The notes beneath the pieces are model-generated. The model had not been told where the DNA came from. It saw only the letters and a program-made list of their open reading frames with translations, and ran no database searches. Of a DNA stretch of 64,000 nt, positions 13,621 through 27,480 are shown piece by piece. The number at the start of each line of letters is the position of its first letter. Within the stretch, counting starts at the first letter, position 1. A program made the position numbers and the translations under genes. The stretch comes from Antedon mediterranea (taxonomy: Eukaryota; Echinodermata; Crinoidea; Comatulida; Antedonidae), in the NCBI RefSeq assembly GCF_964355755.1, contig NC_092671.1, positions 36,783,304 through 36,847,303 of the forward strand, given 5' to 3'.

Positions 13621-15261
13621 TAGAAACTATTTATAGATAAATATTTTGGCATTTTCATCATTTGCAGTACATACACGTTTTTGTATTATATTATTTTTTT
13701 CAATATTTTTACCACTAATTAAAGAATAACTAAATGATGAAGTCATATACTATAATAATATATACAGTTGAAGTAGCTATATTAGAAATCATTATGAAGG
13801 AAATCAAAGGAAGAGGATATTGCTAATAACTGTGAGTCCTACAGTATATAAATTTTACACTTTAATAATTACTTAATCAAACTTTTATTAACGAATTAAA
13901 ATACATTTATCAACTTAATCGGATTAAAATTTCAAAAAGAAACATTTAAATAAATCAAATAATTATCATGATTTTCAATTAAAAATAATTGCCAAATTTA
14001 AAAATAAATTGTTATGGAAACGGGTAGATGAATTAATTTATGAATACAACACTTTTAGAGAGAATTATTTTGATAATTTAGTGCAGCGAGTTCATTATGA
14101 ATATTGTGTAGAATCGTTGACCATATCAAATGTAATAATAATAGAGTTCTTACGCGCAACGTGATTAGCTTGTAAGACCGATTCAAAATGAAAGTATCAA
14201 ACTTGATGGATATTAAATGATTGGTAATTTTATCAAAATAAAATTTATACCCATTTGCGGCAAAATTATTCACAGATAATTAACATATTTTGTCATATTT
14301 TTCAGTTTTTCATAACACAAATCAGTTACTAACAATAAAAAAAAAAGTATAGTTGATCATATTTCTCTAAGTATACATAGGTCAACCTTTGCCCTAAATA
14401 TTTTGTTTAAATTATAACTATTTTGAGCAAATTTGTAATTGCAATAAGTTATTGTCAATTGTGTTAAAAATGATTTATTTATGGAAGATAGGTGGACATT
14501 TTTGGGATAGGAGGGGGGGGGGGCATCAATATGGTATTTGGAGGCTGAGATACACCTAGTATATTCACAGCTCCCACCAGGTGAGATGTGGTACAAATCG
14601 TAATCGGTGTTAAAATGTTGGAACCCGTAAAAATATACAACATAAGAAAAAAATAAAAAAAGAAATCATGAAAAATCACAAGCATCTTCAGCTGACTTCC
14701 AAATTCCTTGTACTGTAAGAAATCTACACTATCTTAATACCTACAGTAATGTACTGTACCACCATAACCACAAACCAAATAAATAAATAAGTACTATTAC
14801 CTGTACTGTATTTCAATGATAAAATAATCAGTCAGTTTTAGTTAAAATTAAATTAATTTTGGTAACAGTAACACAGATGTCTTGGCTATTTTTGTATGAA
14901 ATTGGGTCAAACAATTGCATGTCATCTATAGTAGAGAAGTGTAACGTGGGCTGTGGAGTGCATTTATCAATATGGTAGGTATCAGTTTTTATAATTCATC
15001 ATTCCATGTGTAAATCCTGGTTCTCGACCACGGTTATAAAATTTTATCTGATAATCCATTATTTGCACAAAATCACAGATAAGGACATTATCCGGGTGAT
15101 GAATTTAAATTGATAAGATATTTTAAGGATTAAATAAGAGAAGTAAGGATTTCATCTCCTCTAAATTAAAATCACAATGTTTTTGATGATAACAGTATTT
15201 TATAATAAGACATTTTTCGATATGTACACTTAGATGGGTTTAACTTTGCTAATCTTGTTGG

Positions 15262-15380
15262 ATGTGATGTTCCAAATATGATAGTGATGTTCCCAAACAT
15301 GGTAGTGGTATGACGTCATCATCATCAGGGCACATCACATTTTTTTGTCACATAAAGTTTGATAGTGTAGACAGAGGTTT
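15262..15380. mobile_element. CArG MITE copy 5 (left end eroded)
   Basis: The right arm with GATAGTGTAGACAGAG is intact; its boxes are mutated. Confidence 0.6.
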
Positions 15381-16681
15381 ACAAGAGTTAATGAAAAAAA
15401 ATGGTATACACTAATACTTTTAGGTATCCAGAGGTTTCTTGGTGGGTGCTGTGTTAAAATTAGACAAGTAGTGGAAGGCCCTAAAATGAGCTTTAGGCTG
15501 GGGGGGGGGGGGGAGATTTCAAAGGTGGGCATCATTTCCTACCTCCACCCAGTGTAATAGCATTCATAAAATTCAATGCTACAGTAAATTGTTTCTCCAA
15601 TCAAGCAATTTACCACTTTTTCCTCAACAACAATTGCACTGCACAAAAGTACTAGCACGTCCGCTAAACAAAGACTAAGACCAGTTGAGTAGATCTTAAA
15701 GATCAATTGAAGAAAATCATAGAACTCTAAAGCTCATAAGCATAACACTGCAAATAATCCTCAACACTGGTCACATGATCAAATCAAAATACCGTACCTA
15801 CTTAAATAATGAAAAGCAATGCTGTTTTTTTATCTAGACAAAGACTTGGCTTGTGGCTCAACAATTTGCCCTACAATACAACCTGTTTAAATACAGTAGT
15901 TCTTTCATTTAATTAGGAATTGCAGGTATAGCAAAACAATATTGTAAATGATGAGAATTTAATATTTTTCTTCAGACTGTACTTTAGGTACTGTACATAC
16001 AGGGATCATATTCAAATGACAGTATTCTACAGTACTGCAGTTACTGCAAAAACTTTTATTTTTATTTTATAACCTGTCTGCAATAATATAGCAGGTTTTT
16101 TATTTATTTCAGTGTCTACCACTAGTCAAGTCAAGTATCATTCACTATAAACTATTCTATATTAAAACAAATTAAATTCATACACGTTATTTTAGATACT
16201 GCAGTAACTGCAGTGGAATAATGTTGATCTCTTATTTGACAATTTACATGTGTCACCATCACAACAAATTATTATTTTAGTTTTAATATAATCATTCACA
16301 TTTTTCTAAACACAAATGTTTCATTATCTTAATGATATTAAGAGTATAATAAGTATAATAATAACTCTCTGTTAAATGAATTGTCAATTTGTTATATTAA
16401 CAACAAATGCTTATTTTCTCTAGATCATTATTTCCCAGGTAGCCTTGCTCTGCAGGATGTCAAACTTGGCGACATGCTATGTTTTTTACAAGTTCAATAT
16501 GTCACTAGTACAATGCTTAATTTGATTGAACACTAAATTAATTTGTTACAAAATATCATAATTTTTCTTTGGAACAATAAAAGTTTTAAGATATAATATT
16601 TTTTATTTCAATAATTTATTAAATTATGATACAAGATCATGCAGTTTTAAAAACGTAAACGTGAATACAATGATTAAATAC

Positions 16682-16751
16682 CTTGTTTAAATGGCGCACC
16701 TTGCGCTGGCTGGCCCGCGTTCTTTGACGCACCAGTAGGAGGTGAAAACAT
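16682..16751 (-). CDS. E-protein second coding exon (MFSPP)
   Basis: A good polypyrimidine-AG acceptor (CTTTTTTTAG) precedes ATG TTT TCA CCT CCT. The exon reads MFSPPTGASKNAGQPAQG and on to a phase-1 donor, GTATTT. MFSPP continues the AD1 domain; the Gly/Ala/Gln-rich remainder replaces the vertebrate SSGK-type linker. The exon begins with ATG, so it could also serve as an internal start from a downstream promoter. Confidence 0.82.
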
Positions 16752-19700
16752 CTAAAAAAAGAAAAAACAATATTTAATAATCAAAATTATCCTCCTTACA
16801 ATCACTATGCTGTCAAAAAGTGAAGAAAAAAAAAAGTGCAGTAAATATTCTTTCCATCTGTGTTCCTTCAAATCACACCAAAACTTAATTTCAACTTGAA
16901 AAAGAATTCCTTTCAGTTACTGTATGCTATAAAATGATAGTAAATTCCGATAATTGTCTAATTTTCAAACTGAATTTGATAACTATGAACATCATCTAGT
17001 GTAGAGCATGCAGCGAGATGAAATGAATGGATTGGCTGGAAACAAAGAACATAGCAACATTACTGTACTATGGACATCCAAATAGCAATGTCCACCTACA
17101 GTACTATAATAAGTACTTTTAATCGCGATATAATATTCGCAGCAAGGAATGTAGTGTTGAAAGCAAAATGAATTACAACATCAAAACTAAGCTTTCATAA
17201 ATCTTCTAATCATCCTTCTCCAATCCCACTGATTTCAATCAAAAAACATTACAAATTGAATATATACGGAGAAATGAACATTTTTCCATAACTGGAGCTA
17301 AACAAACCTGGCAACAGCAATAAATCATTGTGGATAGATAATGCATATCAATTAAGTATAATCACATAAACCAGACACATTAAAATGATAATCTGACTGA
17401 AGGGAGCAAAATGAGCCCTCGATTAATACCTCTCTCGTGATTTATGACATTGGGAGAAAGAAATAATGAAAAACAATAATACATAATAGATTGGAATAAA
17501 CTTTTAAATGCCTAGAAACAAGTAGAAAAGCCATATGTACTACCCTAGCATCTAAAAATAAATCGTTTACGAATCACTTCGGTAATCAACTTTTAGAGTC
17601 GCAATAAAGTGCACATGCTGGCCCACAGTAGTATGATAGTACTTTGTAGAGGCCTATGACCCAGTCAACAGTTAATTTTATTATCTTATCTACAAACCTG
17701 AACATTATTAACTACTACTGTAGTACTATTTAATTGATTTGGATTTCATCAAATCATTTTGTAAGTTAAACGAATACAATCACCTTTAAAGCTCTGTCTA
17801 CATTATCAGACTTTATGTGAAAAAAAAATGTGATGTGACCATATATGGACATGACGATGTCATATAACTACCATATTTGGTGATATCACTACCATATTTG
17901 GGTACATCACAAACTAGTTTGATAGTGTAGACAGAGCTTTAAGTCATTCATAGAAGATAGAACGATATATTACTGTATGATAATGTTAAAAGCAGACTAT
18001 AAACCACATTGAAAAAACTGAATATGGTATATTACTTTATTAACAATTTTAGGCTTACACAGTTCAAAAACATACGAGAGGATTTAGAACAAGTGTGACC
18101 ATATACAGCGCCACATGCTGGTACTGGTACTATTTTCTTCCTGATTTGATAATTTATTGTTTCTACGTCTGGGTTTCTACTTGAAGAGATTACATTTAAT
18201 GACTTATTTTGATAAGACAGCAAGTATATCACAGTTGGATAAGTACAGTGCATGTGATATCACAGTTGGGTTCAGCCACCGTTTGTAATACCTCCACCAT
18301 GGTGGTGCATGCTTACTGTTTGTGTGTACAAACATCTCTTGAATTGTATTTACTAATTATTCTTTAAAATACTGGCAGAAACAGAAATATTAAGAAATAC
18401 ATTGAATTGAGAAGTGTATAATCATTTGTACCATTTGCATGGCATGTGCTGTGAAATGCACAATGAAAAATTCCAATGGCCTGCAGTGCGGTAAATAGCT
18501 CCACGACTGTGCTTTGTAGAAAACATACATTAGCATAGCAATACCCCATCTATGAGCAAGTGGGTACAGTATTTATTAATAGCCGAGAATGGCTTACTGT
18601 ACACTCTCACAGACTACTGGTATAGGTGATCTGGCAACTGCTGGAACCATAGGGCACAAGCAAGTGTCTTTAGCATAGGTGTTCAGGCTATTGGAACCAG
18701 CTGGACTGAAACCCTTGCATGACCTCATGTGACAACCTAGCCTGACCAGTCAAGCGTACAACATTAGAAACACCTGCAAACTTAGTAACAGCTGCTTGAC
18801 TTCCACTTCTCATTAGTAAAATGTCCTTAAAACACTGAGATTCCACCAGTAACCACTGGCTACAGGTGTACTGTGCTATCTTTAAACACTAAATATTAAA
18901 CTGTACAGTATACTGTACTACATTTTAACTGTACAATACCAGATGTTACTACAGTAACTTTACTACATTTTATCTATAGCAATACATAGCAATGTACAGT
19001 ACCAGATGTTACAGACGTAGTAGGTTTCCACTTCTGGATAATAAGCGATTGCATACATTACTGCATGTACTGCAAGATTTGATACTGTACGTCATACAGT
19101 AGTTGATACTTTACGTCATACAGTAGTTGATACTGTACGTCATACAGTAGTTGATACTGTACGTCATATAGTAGTTGATACTGTACGTCATACAGTAGTT
19201 GATACTGTACGTCATACAGTAGTTGATACTGTACGTCATACAGTAGTTGATACTGTACGTCAATGTACTGTATTGATGTAGCCTCTATTTCAATTACCTT
19301 TTTTTCATTTCAATGTATAATCTAAACAAAGATATTGGTGTTAAGCTCTATCTACACTATCAAACTTGACAAAAAAAGTGCCATGCGCCCAAATATGGTA
19401 GTAATATGCCAAAATATGGTAGTGATATGACATCATCATGTCCATATATGGATATCATTTGTTTGTCACATAAACTTTACATTGTCCACAGTATGTTTAT
19501 ATATAAACAATGTTAAATTAACTACTGTATAGTAAATAATGGAAACTGTAATTTAAGAATGATGTTACGTTCTTTACTGGAAACTCCAATTTTAAGAACC
19601 ATTTTATTTTACTGTACGTTCTTTACATACTGTAGTAAAAAATAAGGACCAAATGCAGGCATAATTCATATCAAACTATTTTTTACCCAAAAACAAGGTT

Positions 19701-22700
19701 TTATCAAATGAAAATAGGATAGATTAGAGTAGAACTAATATTCATAGGCAACCTTGAAACAATAAAGTTTTGATAATCTTGTATTGTGACCTTCTCCAGT
19801 CAGGATGTATACTAAATTCATATCTATTCCTTTTTTAGGTTACTTCATATAAATAACATCCGTTTGAGATTTGAATAATATAACATGTACTGTACTGTAT
19901 ACAGTAGGCAGCTTCTGTATCTTTAATAATAAGAGCCAATCATTTTCATCATCAGCATGAATTAAATCCAGTAGCTTAAGGGGTCCTATTGAATTACTCT
20001 TGGAATCACAGTTAATAGCAGTTACAGGTTTGAATAAGAACTGCTTAAAGTTTGTGTTTATCTGGGTTGCACATACTGTAAGAGTGATTATAATTTGGTA
20101 ATATTGTAATGTTAAACATTCATACAGATCATTAGTTGTTATGTTACACATTTTTATGTGCGAAAAAATGTAATTAGACTATTGGTTTCGGACTTGAGAT
20201 TGGTGGTTTTATCTAGCCTAAAGTATCCAGTACTTGGCTTGCACAGTAGAATAAATAATTGCTTGTTTGCTAATATTTTACAGTAGCTCCACACTGTATA
20301 ACAACATATCATTTGAAATTATGTTACACATTTAGACATCTAGACATAATTAGACTAGAATAATACTGTAGTTGTGCTAATTTGAGATTGGTAGTTTTAT
20401 CTAGCATAAAGTACTTGGCCTACACAGATAAATGTTGCTTTTGCAGCCTACTATATCCTATTTTTGGCATCCATCTTACAACCCTATGCACCCCCACTTC
20501 CCTCCACCCACATCTTAGGATTTTGGCATATTGTCTTATGTTCACTATGTTTTTTGTATAACCTTATACAGTAATTAAAACATGTGATGTGAAACATGTA
20601 CAGTACAGTACTGTTGTAAAGTACACCAATATTCTACTCTGTTAGACAGAAATTGAGTTGAACCCAAGTTTATCTAGAATATTGTAAATCATTAATAGTT
20701 TGTGAATTGCGCATACCGGAATACTGGGCTAGAAAGGGTCACTTCCTACTACTTTCAATCTTGGCTCTGTAGTAGACATCTTTTAATAAATAATTTGTAT
20801 TTAATGTCATATTCTTATGTGTATATATGAGAAAAAAACATGAATAGAATATTAAAGATGCATTGTCCCCCCAAAAACATGAAAAATGAAGATTAATAAA
20901 ATCAGACTTTAAATAGCCAATTTTGCAGTTATTTTATAATAAAGTTATTCACTTTTGTAAAAAAATAAACAATTATTTCACTTATAAATAAACAAAAGAA
21001 ACAGTTAATGTTAACCAAAAACTACTGCAATTTTAATATTTTTTGCTTTAAATTACATTTTTTCAGATAAATAATTTTTTTTTTGATCCAATTTTTGGTC
21101 AATGAATAATGAATAACTATTATGTGACATTAAAATGCCATATTCAACAAAACAATTTCAAAAATAATTTTTTAGGGGGACAATGTATCTTTAAATCATT
21201 TTTTTTAAATTCTTTTATAGGAAGTTCTTTGGATTTACTGTACTGTACCTTATTAAGATCATTTTAGATATTTTATTTACAAGAGAGTGAAAAAAAACAA
21301 GTCTCCTAAAGTTTAATAAGAAAAATAAAACATTTAGTTGATTTATGAAGAAAAAAAAAACATGGTACAGTACAATAACACGGAATAATAGATTTTTTTT
21401 TTACATTCTTTTATAGGATGTTCTTTACGTTATCATAAATATTTGTGGATTTTTTTTTATTTATAAGAAATAAAATAAGTCTCCTAAAGTTTAATAAGAA
21501 AACTAAAACATTGGTTGATTTATGATATAATCACTGCCAATTTGTTAGGAAATATACAGTTTTGTACAACACTATAAAGTTAAGTTGAACATTAAGTAAG
21601 AAAGTACTATATAAACAAGATACGATAGTAATCTGCAAGTTATTTTTAATACAGATCTTTAATTTTGTCTTTCCGTACAGTTTAAAACTTGTAACTCGTT
21701 ATCAAAATTAAGAAATTTTTTCCCAAAAATTAAAAAAACTAGTTGACACAAGATTAAGATTCAGTAAAAAATGTCAAGCAGTTGATGAAAATGCGCTTAA
21801 AGTCATTGTAAGAAAAATGATTTCAAACTCATATTCCGTTGACCTAGTATTTCATAGTATTACCATATGTCCTAATTAGATGATTCATTTTAGTTTTGGT
21901 TTAGAATTACAATAGAGCTAATTAAATCAAAAATTCAAATACAGCTTAATACTCTTCCCACTTTTACGATGATATAATCGTTTTATTGAAATGAGATTGC
22001 TTGGTTTAAAGGTAAAGTTTCATATTGTGTCTTTGAACTGTACCGCTTCTTTATAATCTCTTTTATATATGGTATGCAAGCGATTTGTGCAATAGTGACT
22101 TTATAATGCAATAGTGACTACTAAAATGCAATAGTGACTATTAAATGCAATAGTGACTATTAAATGCAATAGTGACTTTAAAATGCAATAGTGACTATTA
22201 AATGCAATAGTGACTATTAAATGCAATAGTGACTTTTAAAATGCAATAGTTATTTTTAAAATGCAATAGTGACTTTTAAATGCAATAGTAGGTTAATAAA
22301 AATAGGTTAATTTATTGCATACAGTAGCATGGTGAATGCAAGTGATAAGTCAGACTTTGACTGGTCTCCAATGCAGGCATGGTGGGTACTGGAATGATGG
22401 TAACGCTCATGTATCATGCATATGTACACTATAGACCGAAGTGTGATGTGCCAAAATATGGTAGTGGTACTATGCCCAAATATGATAGTGATATGACATC
22501 ATCATGTCCATACTGTATGGGCACAGACAGACCATTAGTATGGGTATGTATGTCAGACCACAATATGAAACTAAACTTAAACCACACTTAATAAGTACCA
22601 TATTCCTTTCATTTTTTTCATAGATATTGTAGATATTGTAAGAAACCTTATTATTACCCCCTCCCCTTCCCCCTAATCTATAATGCTGGATCTGCCCCTG

Positions 22701-25700
22701 GAAACGTTGCCTAGTATCTGTACACTGTACTGTATACCAGACTGTACATTAACAATGGTGCCATCACATTTTACTTAAGTTTAAAGGGTCACATCAGAAC
22801 TATACCTGGATAATCATTAACAAATTATTATAAATTTTACTATGAGTAACAACTGATTAACTCGGTTCCACGTAAAATAAAAACATAATTACCGCTATCA
22901 CACTAGCTTATGGAATCACCAACAGATCAAATACGGTCAAATAGGATTTGTATAAAGCTCTGTCTACACTATCAATCTTTACAGTATGTGACAAAAAAAT
23001 GTGATGTGCCCATAATATGGACATGGTGATGTCATATCACTACCATATTTGGGTATACTACTACCATATTTGGGCACACCACACTTTTGTTGTCACATTA
23101 GTTTGATAGTGTAGACAGAGCTTTATAATAGAGCTCAATGACAGAATGAAATATAATGCTTATGGTGTAAAATAATAATTCATAAATAATTCTGTTTGAG
23201 TTAATTATTAAAAACTATTAACTTTAACAAGGATACTTTACAACATGTATTTCCAGTATAAAGTGATGAGAGTGAGAGAGAAAAAATAATGAAATATAAA
23301 ATTCTGGAAGTGAGAAGAATATTTTTAATAAAATAGCTGAAGTGGAATTCATACCACTTGCTTTACATTATCATTATACTGAACTATTCTATTGAAATTA
23401 AATGCTTGATAACTTTAACAAGAGGACTTTACCTCTTACAAATTAATAGTTTTAATGCCCAAATCATATGCATTCAGTTTCATCCATTGAATTTCAACAT
23501 TGTATCTGATCTACGAAATACGCAGTAAAGCCGACTTGAAAAGATGAAATTATACGCCTCGACTGGTTTAACTTGCAATCCTTTCATAGATATATTGGTT
23601 GTAATTTGCCGTATTAATAAAACTTGATTCTACTAGGATTGGTTACACAATAGCGGTGGTATATAATTGGTAGTCATAGAAGAATTCTATTATTGTAGTT
23701 TTGCGTGTATAGTACCTTTTAGTTTCAAATTTGTACGCTTCGCAATATCTTCATAATTAAACTAGTGGTGTTCACTCAACCATATCAAACACAGAATTTA
23801 ATGTGGTAGAAATGTACGAATTTCTCAAAATGTGTTTCCTTTTTAAAAAAGGAGACCTTTTGTGCACCCTTACCAGACGTGATCTAAAGCCTTGTTTGTA
23901 TACACTATCAAATTTTATGTGGCAAAAAATGTGCCCATATATGGACATGATGTCATATCACTACCATATTTGGGCACATCACCACCATATTTGGGCACAT
24001 CACATTTTTTACATAAAAGTTTAATAGTGTAGACAGAGCTTTACTGCACTAAATCTAGAAACCTGATGACATATTTAGTGTTTTATCGTAACAACTTACC
24101 GCACTAAAATCTAGTAGATCGCTAAGCTCCTTGTCCGAGACCATCGGAACCCGCCCATTCGGACTCTGCATCATATCCTATTCAAAAAATTAAATCATCA
24201 TTATTGTCTTTATAACACTCTGTAATATCAACTTTAAGCATACACAGTAGGTAGATACTTAATCAAAAATAAGCATCTGGACCTAGTGTTAAATGATTTA
24301 GAAATTCATCCTAGGCATTAAATTATTGTCTATCCGCTGATAAAATATTTAGCAGATGAGTCAGAGTAGAAAATATAGAGGACATTGTATAAGATGGTGT
24401 TTAGTTGAGCTACCATCCTGACCACAATGTGCTTTAGATTGGTAATATGGTAGTGCTTGCTTAAGCCGTGGTCTTCCGCACAAGGCGAATACTTAAGCCA
24501 TGGTCTCAGTGTACAAGGCAAAAAACATTTGCTTTAATGTGTGTTTATACTCAAAGTCAATAAGGCTGTTGCTTTTGCTACCAAAACATTATATAAAAGA
24601 TACTGTACATTACAATATATACAAAACAATAGATACATATGTGTTTTAGGTACAGTTACATCTTACAGTTAATGTAAAACACAATGTACAAAACAACACC
24701 ATCGGGAATTCCCAAATAGCTAAACATCTTTGCAGTTTTTGCTAAGCAAACATCTCTACATCTTTACAGTTACCAAACAATGACCTACAGCTGCATTTAG
24801 TGTACAGTACAGTACTTTCTATAAACTTCACTATGATATTAATAACATTGAATATACGTATATATTTTTAATACAGTACTTGATTGACAGGATATAATTC
24901 TTATCAATCAACAATTTATTAGCAAAGTAATTAAGGACCCCATTGGAATTAAGTAGATTTAAAAACTTTCATTTTAGTATAGTAGCCCTGCATTTACCTT
25001 GATAAATAAAAAAAGTGTTTACTAAAATAAACTTTAACAGAACTTTCTAATATTGTTTTAAATTTACTGTTATTAATAATCTGTAGTATTATGAACAAAA
25101 GTAAAAACGTTGCTATGCATGAAAATTAGTTTTAGCATGAACATGTTAAAAAGTCCCTTTATGGTGGGCCTATAGTATATCTGGACCAGTAATACATAGG
25201 CAGTATATACTGTGTACCATATTTGTATACATACTGGTATATTTCTTATGGTATTTAGTGATTAACTGTATTATTTTGTTATTAAATATATTTTTGAATA
25301 TGGCAGTTTCTGTTAAAGGCATCTTATAAAGGCTTTAGAGTTTAGCTTTATTGTGACCTGTATTGTGTTGCATAGCTTTGTGTTTAGTTAATGTTCTGTT
25401 TGGTTCTTATAATGTACAGCAACTTATTGGACAACTCCACAGTAACAACCAAATTAGTATTGTGTTTAATTTGTCGAGGCATGAACACAAAGTAACCATT
25501 TTCAGAAAGAAACAGTTTAAAATTTAAAATATAAGTTTTGAATTATAGTTTTAAATTATTTTTCTCTATGTTGCCCGAAAGCTCTGCTAATTTTTCTGGC
25601 TGTTTTACTTTATCATTTTGATTTGTCTTTTTTTTGTATCTCCATTGAGATCCAGCCCTGATACACACAGCATTATCATTTTTTCAGTAATTTGCTTTTT

Positions 25701-27480
25701 GATTTATGATATTAGAAGATAGTTAATAGTTAATTTAAATGTAAATGTTCTTTTTTATAATAGTTAGCATGGTATCTGTGTTAGTATTAGGTGAACAATT
25801 ATTTTGTTGTTGATTTTTAACAATTAATAGTTAAAGCTATGTGAATCTAAAACATTATCCTCAGTCCAATGTGTGTTACCATAGTAACCTACCTTCATTC
25901 AATGTTGGAATATCCACACTAGAAACAATTCTGTGAAACAAAACATAAAATATTAATGTTTTTAGAATCCAAACACTCAAAAATATAAATAAATTATTTT
26001 CTTTTTTATGATTCACTTAAATCAGAATCAGACAATTATATTTGAACAGGAGTGAAGTTATATGGGCAAGCACAGGACAGTACTAAAAATAACACTGTAT
26101 AACACTACAGTATAATGTTTACGAAATTAAAGAACTACAGTTTAATTTACTGTACCACAACTGGTGAACTGAAGTGTATACTGTCACTGATAAATTGTTT
26201 ATCTATTCTTTATACAGTATAAGTCCTTGTATAGTATCATATTTAGATCAAAATTCACAAAATTGACATCAGAATATGTCTATTTGCTCAGCCTCCAATC
26301 ATGAAGATACAGTAGGCCTACCTCCATGCTCCAGTAGTTCAATTTGTGTGTTGCAAACAAAAGTAGGCTTTGCTCAGTCATTTAATGAAGGTAAAACAAT
26401 AATGTGTGCAATCCTGATAATTATTGTATTTTGTTATACAATAAAAGACGGTGATTAACAGAACAAACGGTCTTAAAAAACAATAGAATCTGTAAAATGC
26501 TAGACTACTTTTTGTGCTGTAGAATGTGAACATTGTGTATGGTACCTGTCTCTAGAATAGATAATTTGAGTGGTGGATTTATGATTATGGAAAAAATGGT
26601 GGGGGTGGGGGCTCAAGGTCCTACTGTAAAGTTAAAAATTAAAGGAGAGGGGAATGCTGGTTCCCCCACTTCAATTCGCCCAAATTCAAATTTCCTATAA
26701 TGCTTTTTGCATACAAATAATATTAAAGAAATATTTATAAATACTAAAATGAAAAAAAAAACATTTCCCTGAAAAAATCAAAAATACAATTAAATCATAT
26801 TTTAACACTATACTTTTTAAAATAAATTTGCTTAAATTTTAGTAATTACTGTATAAGGTTGTGTTGGACACACATTAATTTGGAAGAACACAAAATACCT
26901 ACCGTGTCCTGTAACACTAAAAGTACCAAAATTCTAAGACAATTCTCTAAACTAACACCACCACAAGTAGGCTAAATAAAACCAATGCTTGCTCACTGGT
27001 TTTCCGTCCTATAGATCCCAGATTTATTATTAATTAAATATAGAATACGAGACAAACTTTAATATATTTAACTCAAACTATACCATTTAGATGAACTTAA
27101 AAATGTTTGTGTTATTGGCGCCTTTTAAACACACCAGACTACGGCGAGTGCTAGGCCCACGATAGCTCTGTAAATCTGAGCACCAAATGTATGACCAATC
27201 GAGCTTAGAGTAAGCACTTTCTAAACAATGCCGACTCAATACCCACCTAAATATTTTTTAATTTCAGTCCAAAAATTAAACACTTTCCAAAGTAATACGA
27301 TAAAACATATTTAAATCCAATAAATTCCTGCCAGAACAGTTTCTGAGTTGTTAGTTACACGCTAAGCCAGTAATGTTGAGTATATCTGCAGTCCTACAAG
27401 CTCACTTACACCGTAGACATATTTCCACACCACTCTCTGCTCTGCTTTGTTGTGGTTGATACGAAGAACTACGCAGGGTC
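16682..27480 (-). CDS. E-protein bHLH transcription factor gene, 5' part only (TCF3/TCF4/TCF12/Daughterless family)
   Basis: Two minus-strand exons join in phase to give a protein N-terminus with KELSDLLDFSA followed by MFSPP. This is the near-invariant AD1 transactivation segment of class I bHLH E-proteins (E2A, HEB, TCF4), whose LDFS helix binds p300/CBP KIX and TAF4. In the cell these nuclear factors bind E-boxes as homodimers or with tissue-specific bHLH partners. Only about 48-51 residues are visible, against about 650-700 for the family. AD2 and the bHLH exons were not found in 1-16681 and presumably lie past the left edge. The splice junction between the LDFSA and MFSPP exons sits where I remember it in vertebrate genes, and the MFSPP exon ends in phase 1. 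Which vertebrate paralogue it matches cannot be told; an invertebrate normally has one. The span includes inferred non-coding exons up to about 27.4 kb. Confidence 0.85.
17787..17941. mobile_element. CArG MITE copy 6
   Basis: Full length in the E-protein intron; three intact boxes (one CCATATATGG, two CCATATTTGG). Confidence 0.8.
19078..19265. repeat. 24-bp tandem repeat, about 8 copies
   Basis: The unit is TTGATACTGTACGTCATACAG plus TAG, almost unmutated. It contains the dyad ACTGTA-CGTCA-TACAGT. Confidence 0.9.
19341..19490. mobile_element. CArG MITE copy 7
   Basis: The right terminus is diverged; two intact boxes. Confidence 0.7.
20852..21194. mobile_element. TTAAAG-TIR MITE, copy 4
   Basis: Ends TTAAAGATGCATTGTCCCCC and the inverse GGGGGACAATGTATCTTTAA. 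Confidence 0.65.
22086..22290. repeat. about 19-bp tandem repeat, 11 copies
   Basis: Repeats of ATGCAATAGTGACTATTAA with small length variation. Confidence 0.9.
22436..22530. mobile_element. CArG MITE copy 8 (inner fragment)
   Basis: Termini absent. The interior GTGTGATGTGCC, TATGG and ATGACATCATCATGTCC blocks remain. Confidence 0.55.
22953..23125. mobile_element. CArG MITE copy 9
   Basis: Full length, two CCATATTTGG boxes. It is only about 420 bp from copy 8. Confidence 0.8.
23886..24042. mobile_element. CArG MITE copy 10
   Basis: Full length, three intact boxes. It ends 58 bp downstream of the LDFSA exon donor of the E-protein gene. Confidence 0.8.
24100..24177 (-). CDS. E-protein exon with start codons and AD1 LDFS motif
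   Basis: The acceptor AG lies at 24178-24179 and the donor is GTAAGT below 24100. Reading runs from ATG at 24174 (a second ATG follows directly) for 25 codons, ending DLLDFSA in phase 0. Residues after the start (MMQSPNGRVPMVSDKEL) are lineage-specific up to the conserved DKELSDLLDFSA. If the 25893-25930 exon is spliced on, an additional in-frame ATG adds M-K-D, with a TGA immediately upstream of it, so the start would be closed off there. Confidence 0.85.
25893..25930 (-). other. candidate 5' exon of the E-protein gene
   Basis: A 38-nt segment lies between a TTTCACAG acceptor and a GAAG|GTAGGT donor on the minus strand. In the frame of the downstream start it ends TGA-ATG-AAG, giving a possible upstream initiator (M-K-D-M-M). 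It fits as a short leader exon between a promoter near 27.4 kb and the first AD1 exon. There is no expression evidence. Confidence 0.4.
27410..27480 (-). promoter_or_regulatory. candidate first exon/promoter end of the E-protein gene
   Basis: A consensus donor GTAAGTGAG follows a GC-richer, repeat-free stretch on the minus strand whose exon edge would be 27410. Its position upstream of the other E-protein exons suits a non-coding first exon. The start site cannot be set. A plus-strand donor-like GTAAGTAATT at 27485 leaves open a divergent transcript. Confidence 0.3.

Larger units (their letters stand above)
1..16681 (-). other. E-protein intron/left flank, no exon recognised
   Basis: No conserved E-protein peptide could be found on the minus strand here, so this is probably a long intron. 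It contains a SINE (780-1030), LINE 3' tails (about 1790-1965 and 10860-10985), a 71-bp tandem array (3240-3605), a 268-bp tandem duplication (8529-9064), three TTAAAG-TIR MITEs, five CArG MITEs, (TA)n at 2334-2354 and G-runs near 14512 and 15500. A GC-richer unassigned island lies at 6225-6350 and another at 13080-13200. Confidence 0.5.
16752..24099 (-). other. E-protein intron between the two AD1 exons
   Basis: This is a 7.3-kb intron with no other exon recognised. It holds four to five copies of the CArG MITE, one TTAAAG-TIR MITE (20852-21194), a 24-bp tandem array (19078-19265) and a 19-bp tandem array (22086-22290). Many short ACTGTAC/GTACAGT-rich tracts are present. Confidence 0.6.
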
